A stretch of 64,000 nucleotides of DNA from CAVZMI01 sp050011775 (GTDB taxonomy: Bacteria; Bacteroidota; Ignavibacteria; UBA10030; CAVZMI01). The position numbers were made by a program, and so were the translations under genes. Numbering within the stretch: position 1 is the stretch's first letter; each line of letters begins with the position of its first letter. The notes beneath the pieces are model-generated. The model was not told the DNA's origin and did not search any database. It saw only the letters and a list, made by a program, of their open reading frames with translations. The stretch covers positions 432,289-496,288 of the forward strand of contig JBEKIL010000001.1 in assembly GCA_050011775.1 (NCBI GenBank), in the 5' to 3' direction. This document shows positions 60,783 through 64,000 of the stretch, one piece after another.

Positions 60783-61742
60783 TCAGGATGGTCTTGGAGG
60801 GAACGGGTTGTCGCTCAATGGTTCAAAGCCAAGGGTTACTCTCATATCATTTCGCGCCATTAGTGCACAGTCAAGAAGTGCTTCTCTGTTATGCGTCGTC
60901 CGGGAAACCATTCTTGATATATCGCTTGGATATACAACTGCGATGCGCACAGTAAAACCTTCTTTCTCAGGTTGTTCGATTAACTCCATCGTTCTATTGA
61001 AATACTTATCTTCTGACAGCATTAGTTTCCGGGTTGCTGCCGGGAGCTTGGTAAGAAATGGTTGCTCAATCAAGCGGAGAAAAAGATTTGGGCGGCGTCT
61101 TCTAAAAGACGGTTCACGCGTTAACACCACAACTATGTCGGTACAGCCTGTTTGAATTGCCCGCATAAGTGGAACGGCGTCAAGAAGGCCTCCATCGACA
61201 TAGCCTCTGCCATTGATCTGAACAATCTTGTTGTATAAGATTGGCATTGCTGCGGTTGCCCTTAATGTTTCCATTAAGTCAAAATCTTTGTTATCCCTGT
61301 TGGTAAACTCCGCTGGTTCGCCAGTTAGAACGTCCGTGAGAACAAGATGAAAGAGTGCTCTAGACTTCATTACCTTCTTTACATCGAGCGCCTTGTGTTT
61401 TTTGAGAACTTGATCCACCAAGAAATCAATGTCAACAATCTTTTGTACTCGCAAGAAGTTTACAAAGTTCTTGTTGCTGATATCGTCGAGATACACGGTT
61501 ACAGCGAGCTTGGCTTGTTCTGCTAGGAGATAAGCGCCATTGATGGCACCAGCAGATGAGCCGAAGACGTGATCAAACGCACCTGTGAGTTTGCATTCCT
61601 CAATCGCCATAAGGGCCGCCATTGAATAGATGCCCCTCATACCGCCACCTTGGACGACTAGACCGGTCCTGATATCGGAAATTATGTGATGTTCGATTTC
61701 TGAATTACGATGAAGTAAATTTTGTACAAGAGTTTGATTCAT
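60783..61742 (-). CDS. Patatin-like phospholipase
   Basis: 319-residue serine lipid hydrolase. Oxyanion loop QGGGMRG (31-37), nucleophile elbow GSSAG (61-65, Ser63) and catalytic aspartate in YVDGGLLDAV (Asp183) complete the Ser-Asp dyad. The layout resembles E. coli YjjU-type patatins, and patatin phospholipases are known effectors in anti-phage systems (CapV in CBASS). Its ATG overlaps the stop of the STAND-ATPase gene (ATGA), so the two are made together. No signal peptide: the active enzyme would attack the cell's own inner membrane. Confidence 0.9.
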   Translation of the reverse strand: MNQTLVQNLLHRNSEIEHHIISDIRTGLVVQGGGMRGIYSMAALMAIEECKLTGAFDHVFGSSAGAINGAYLLAEQAKLAVTVYLDDISNKNFVNFLRVQKIVDIDFLVDQVLKKHKALDVKKVMKSRALFHLVLTDVLTGEPAEFTNRDNKDFDLMETLRATAAMPILYNKIVQINGRGYVDGGLLDAVPLMRAIQTGCTDIVVVLTREPSFRRRRPNLFLRLIEQPFLTKLPAATRKLMLSEDKYFNRTMELIEQPEKEGFTVRIAVVYPSDISRMVSRTTHNREALLDCALMARNDMRVTLGFEPLSDNPFPPRPS

Positions 61743-63802
61743 ATAGAGTTACCTTGTTGAATAGAAGTACCAGTATTCGCAGTTCGCATTCGAGCTCTTC
61801 TGTCAAACATTCCTAGCAACTTCGATGTGCCCTTTCGGGTTATGTGTCGTGAACCTACATTGCCAAAAAAATAGAGCATCCCAATGAGAATGTAAACAGA
61901 GTATTCAAAGAACTCGTCATTCAACTTAGGTGTGGGTGTCTGATTATGAAATCGCAATGCAAAAAGGACACCCACTACTGCTGTTCCGAGAGCATTTGCT
62001 AATGTCGCGAGTCCAATTCCTCTGAAAAACCTCTTAGAGACTAACCGTAATCCTTTTGATCTTGAAGTCTGAAACTGCTTCAAACCGATTCCGAGACCTC
62101 CGAGCCCTATGGATAAAATCCAGCAGTATGGGATGAACATTGCTAATACCACTGATAGTAAACATAGCACAAGAGTTAGATAAGAGAGAAATCGGCCGAC
62201 TATTCCTTCGTGAAGGAAATAGAAAAAACGACGAAATGATAATGTTACATATACCGACCAAAACATATGCGATATGAGAATGGGAAGATAGTAGCGATCG
62301 AACCACGAAGTAGGCTTTTGATACGATGCATATGGGTTAAACCAACTCCAGTCTAGACCAAAGGCAGGGCTCACGAGACGAAAGAGCATACCTACAATCA
62401 GAAAACACATAAAATAGTCGCTGGCTATCTTGAACAACTTTGGTCTTGTGTGCATTTGCCGAATGTGAGATGAGTGGTGGCCCTTTCGGAACTCGTCGCC
62501 AAAGAAAATAATATTATCTCTGTCGTGTGGTTCCAATTCACTTCCACTAAGTTCGTGGAAACGCTCAGCCAAGTAATCATGTGTGAGTTGGAAGTTGCCT
62601 ACGAATGACTGAACCAGATGAAGCTCCTTAAGCCATTCAATACATTGCTGCACCTCGTCTTTGGGTTTGTGAATTATGTTAGCAATCTCTGGCGCGGATA
62701 GAATTTTCCGATACGTCGTCTCCATGCTGAGTGCAAAGAGGATCTGTAATGATGTATCCTTAAGTCGCGGCTTAGATGCAAGAGAAGTCTTCAGGAATTC
62801 CCGAATAAGATCGTCTTTATCCCCCATTTCTTTTAGTCGCTCGGGTGTTATCGCCCCAAGTTGTGCTGCATTATTCTCGAGTGTGCACCCGACAATTTGA
62901 GCTTCAACTGGGAGAACAAGATTGTTGTCGGCAAGCATTTCAATTACAGGATCCACAATGTCTTGATTGCTAGAAGCGTCCCGGAGCTTAGTCCGTAATG
63001 CAGATATTCCATCGTCTGGATCTTTCAGTGTCATGCCAGACAGACGGAAGCACTTGATGGGTGATAGGATGAACTCCTTTAGGAATTCCAGATCGAAGTA
63101 GAGTTCTTTGCGTACGACTATGATAATCCTGTTCTTTTCGTCTTGTAATAGCGAGGTTACGAAACGCCAGAGCCAATCTTTGGAATTCTGATGTGTTGGC
63201 AGGTTCTTGGAACCGGTTGACAAGAACTGTTCAAACTGATCAAAGATCAGAAGAAGATATGGATGACTGGAATTATTGATGGTAAGGTTCCCATCTTCAT
63301 GCAATTGCCACTTTGGAAAAAGGTTGGTGAGCTGAGTGCGTAGGTCGCTCTCGAAATCAGAGTATTTGTTTATTAACAGAGTCTGCCAATGTTCGTTCCT
63401 GAGTCGCTGAGCAACAATTGAGTTAATTAGTACAGACTTACCCACTCCGCTTTCACCGACAAGTATGATAGGTTTCCTTTTAGTAGCTTTGATCACTATA
63501 GTTAGCCTATCACTCTCATTCTTGCGTGGCCAAGCGGCTGCAGAATTAAGAGATTCGAACGGCTTGAAGTGTTCCCGAGAGATAGGCCGATCCTTAGGAA
63601 GATAGTATTTGCGCAGGAAAGGGATCAAGGCAAGAGAAAGCACATCCACAATGAGAATAAGTAGGATACTAATAGTATCGCCGGTATTGATGGCCGTGAG
63701 GAGAGGCAAAATAAAGCTAAGAATGGTGACAACCACCAAGATGTAAAGGAAATACGGATGTCCCGTGACTAATTCGAGTGGGGACTTTTGTTTATCAGAC
63801 AT
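61739..63802 (-). CDS. Membrane-anchored STAND-like P-loop ATPase
   Basis: 687 residues. Two N-terminal membrane helices (about 17-65). A P-loop NTPase follows with Walker A VGESGVGKS (114-123) and Walker B LLIFDQFEQF (184-193); the DQFEQ form is typical of nSTAND/NACHT-class NTPases. A winged-helix-like region (about 345-420, including APEIANIIHKPKDEVQQCIEWL) comes next. The C-terminal part has about six membrane helices and no obvious repeat sensor. Start fixed by aagga before the ATG. As first gene of the pair it could sense a trigger and activate the patatin enzyme. Confidence 0.78.
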   Translation of the reverse strand: MSDKQKSPLELVTGHPYFLYILVVVTILSFILPLLTAINTGDTISILLILIVDVLSLALIPFLRKYYLPKDRPISREHFKPFESLNSAAAWPRKNESDRLTIVIKATKRKPIILVGESGVGKSVLINSIVAQRLRNEHWQTLLINKYSDFESDLRTQLTNLFPKWQLHEDGNLTINNSSHPYLLLIFDQFEQFLSTGSKNLPTHQNSKDWLWRFVTSLLQDEKNRIIIVVRKELYFDLEFLKEFILSPIKCFRLSGMTLKDPDDGISALRTKLRDASSNQDIVDPVIEMLADNNLVLPVEAQIVGCTLENNAAQLGAITPERLKEMGDKDDLIREFLKTSLASKPRLKDTSLQILFALSMETTYRKILSAPEIANIIHKPKDEVQQCIEWLKELHLVQSFVGNFQLTHDYLAERFHELSGSELEPHDRDNIIFFGDEFRKGHHSSHIRQMHTRPKLFKIASDYFMCFLIVGMLFRLVSPAFGLDWSWFNPYASYQKPTSWFDRYYLPILISHMFWSVYVTLSFRRFFYFLHEGIVGRFLSYLTLVLCLLSVVLAMFIPYCWILSIGLGGLGIGLKQFQTSRSKGLRLVSKRFFRGIGLATLANALGTAVVGVLFALRFHNQTPTPKLNDEFFEYSVYILIGMLYFFGNVGSRHITRKGTSKLLGMFDRRARMRTANTGTSIQQGNSI

Positions 63803-63823
63803 TTGTTATCCTTTTTATTGTGC

Positions 63824-63841
63824 TATCATCATGAGATGATA
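63824..63841. promoter_or_regulatory. 18-bp dyad upstream of the STAND gene
   Basis: tatcatc-atga-gatgata: perfect 7-bp arms, 22 bases before the start codon. Candidate operator or leader hairpin. A separate perfect 12-bp palindrome, tactacgtagta, lies at 63896-63907. Confidence 0.45.
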
Positions 63842-63930
63842 ATACATATATCATTGACCGTAATCGCAGTGACAAATGGCACATAACGATTTCTATACTA
63901 CGTAGTAGTACTGTTTCACCGTATTCAATC

Positions 63931-63996
63931 AACTAATAAAAAAGCGGCGGGGTACTCCCACAAGGGAGATCGGCGCTCCCGCGAACGGGATTAGTT
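63931..63996. repeat. Nested palindrome: outer stem with two inner hairpins (second example)
   Basis: Outer arms aactaat (63931-63937) and attagtt (63990-63996) enclose ctccc-acaa-gggag (63955-63968) and tcccg-cgaa-cggga (63977-63990, sharing one base with the outer arm). Architecture as at 5634-5717 but with different stem sequences. The window ends four bases later. Confidence 0.65.
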
Positions 63997-64000
63997 AGCC

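Noticed and set aside
63941..64000. tRNA-like fold at the window end
   Set aside because: The hairpins lack a T-loop, an anticodon arm of correct size and an acceptor stem; the nested-palindrome reading fits better.

Overview
The window looks like a chromosome segment from an uncultured or little-studied bacterium of the Bacteroidota/Chlorobiota-like (FCB) assemblage, perhaps Ignavibacteria-like or a neighbouring candidate phylum. The clues are a secreted protein with a C-terminal Por/T9SS-type sorting tail introduced by an NYPNPFNP motif (59094-60374), a DUF5916 outer-membrane-type protein after an ECF sigma/anti-sigma pair, a two-domain PGI/PMI and many signal-peptide proteins of unknown function. 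The assignment is inference; there is no rRNA or other phylogenetic marker here. GC content is moderate by eye.

Layout. 2-5401: ECF sigma factor (5' end cut), zinc-finger anti-sigma factor with HEAT-like repeats, DUF4097 protein and DUF5916 protein, one plus-strand operon. 5732-11926: minus-strand metabolic genes, namely PGI/PMI and a compact chain of type 2 IPP isomerase, EamA permease, prenyl synthase, HPr and PTS enzyme I. 12006-23095: a defence island with a PLD-SNF2 helicase, AbiEii toxin, AbiEi antitoxin, a divergent second AbiEi-like gene behind a near-perfect 32-bp palindrome, a 1612-residue Eco57I/PglX-like methylase whose N-terminal nuclease motif looks dead, and a 64-residue conserved-looking leader protein. 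23138-36883: housekeeping and accessory genes (PFK, TsaC, flippase-like protein, GH20, GNAT, AmtB, thioredoxin-fold protein, PhzF, DUF2911, DUF6483, DUF2007, cyclase, RAM domain, GyrI-like). 36919-47326: hydrogenase maturation genes hypA-B-F-C and hypD, with a Lol/MacB-like ABC module and an outer-membrane barrel inserted between hypC and hypD; no hypE and no hydrogenase subunits are visible. 47554-52451: envelope and stress genes (MBL hydrolase, J-domain membrane protein, DinB, SPFH). 52529-59084: a xylan/pentose locus with two GH10 paralogues (one secreted, one without signal peptide) around a polyol dehydrogenase and an FGGY kinase, followed by a DUF8021-like secreted protein. 59094-63802: T9SS-tailed protein, then a two-gene operon of a membrane STAND-like ATPase and a patatin phospholipase.

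The strongest candidates for undescribed systems are the STAND-ATPase/patatin pair (60783-63802) and the methylase/PLD-helicase/AbiE island (12006-23095). Repeats are the other theme. A 39-bp palindromic unit is inserted five times in frame in one gene, with a degenerate copy between genes 1.9 kb away. 7-bp-period repeats occur inside hypF and in several spacers. A family of nested palindromes (outer stem enclosing two hairpins) occurs between genes. No tRNA, rRNA, CRISPR array or transposase gene was recognised.
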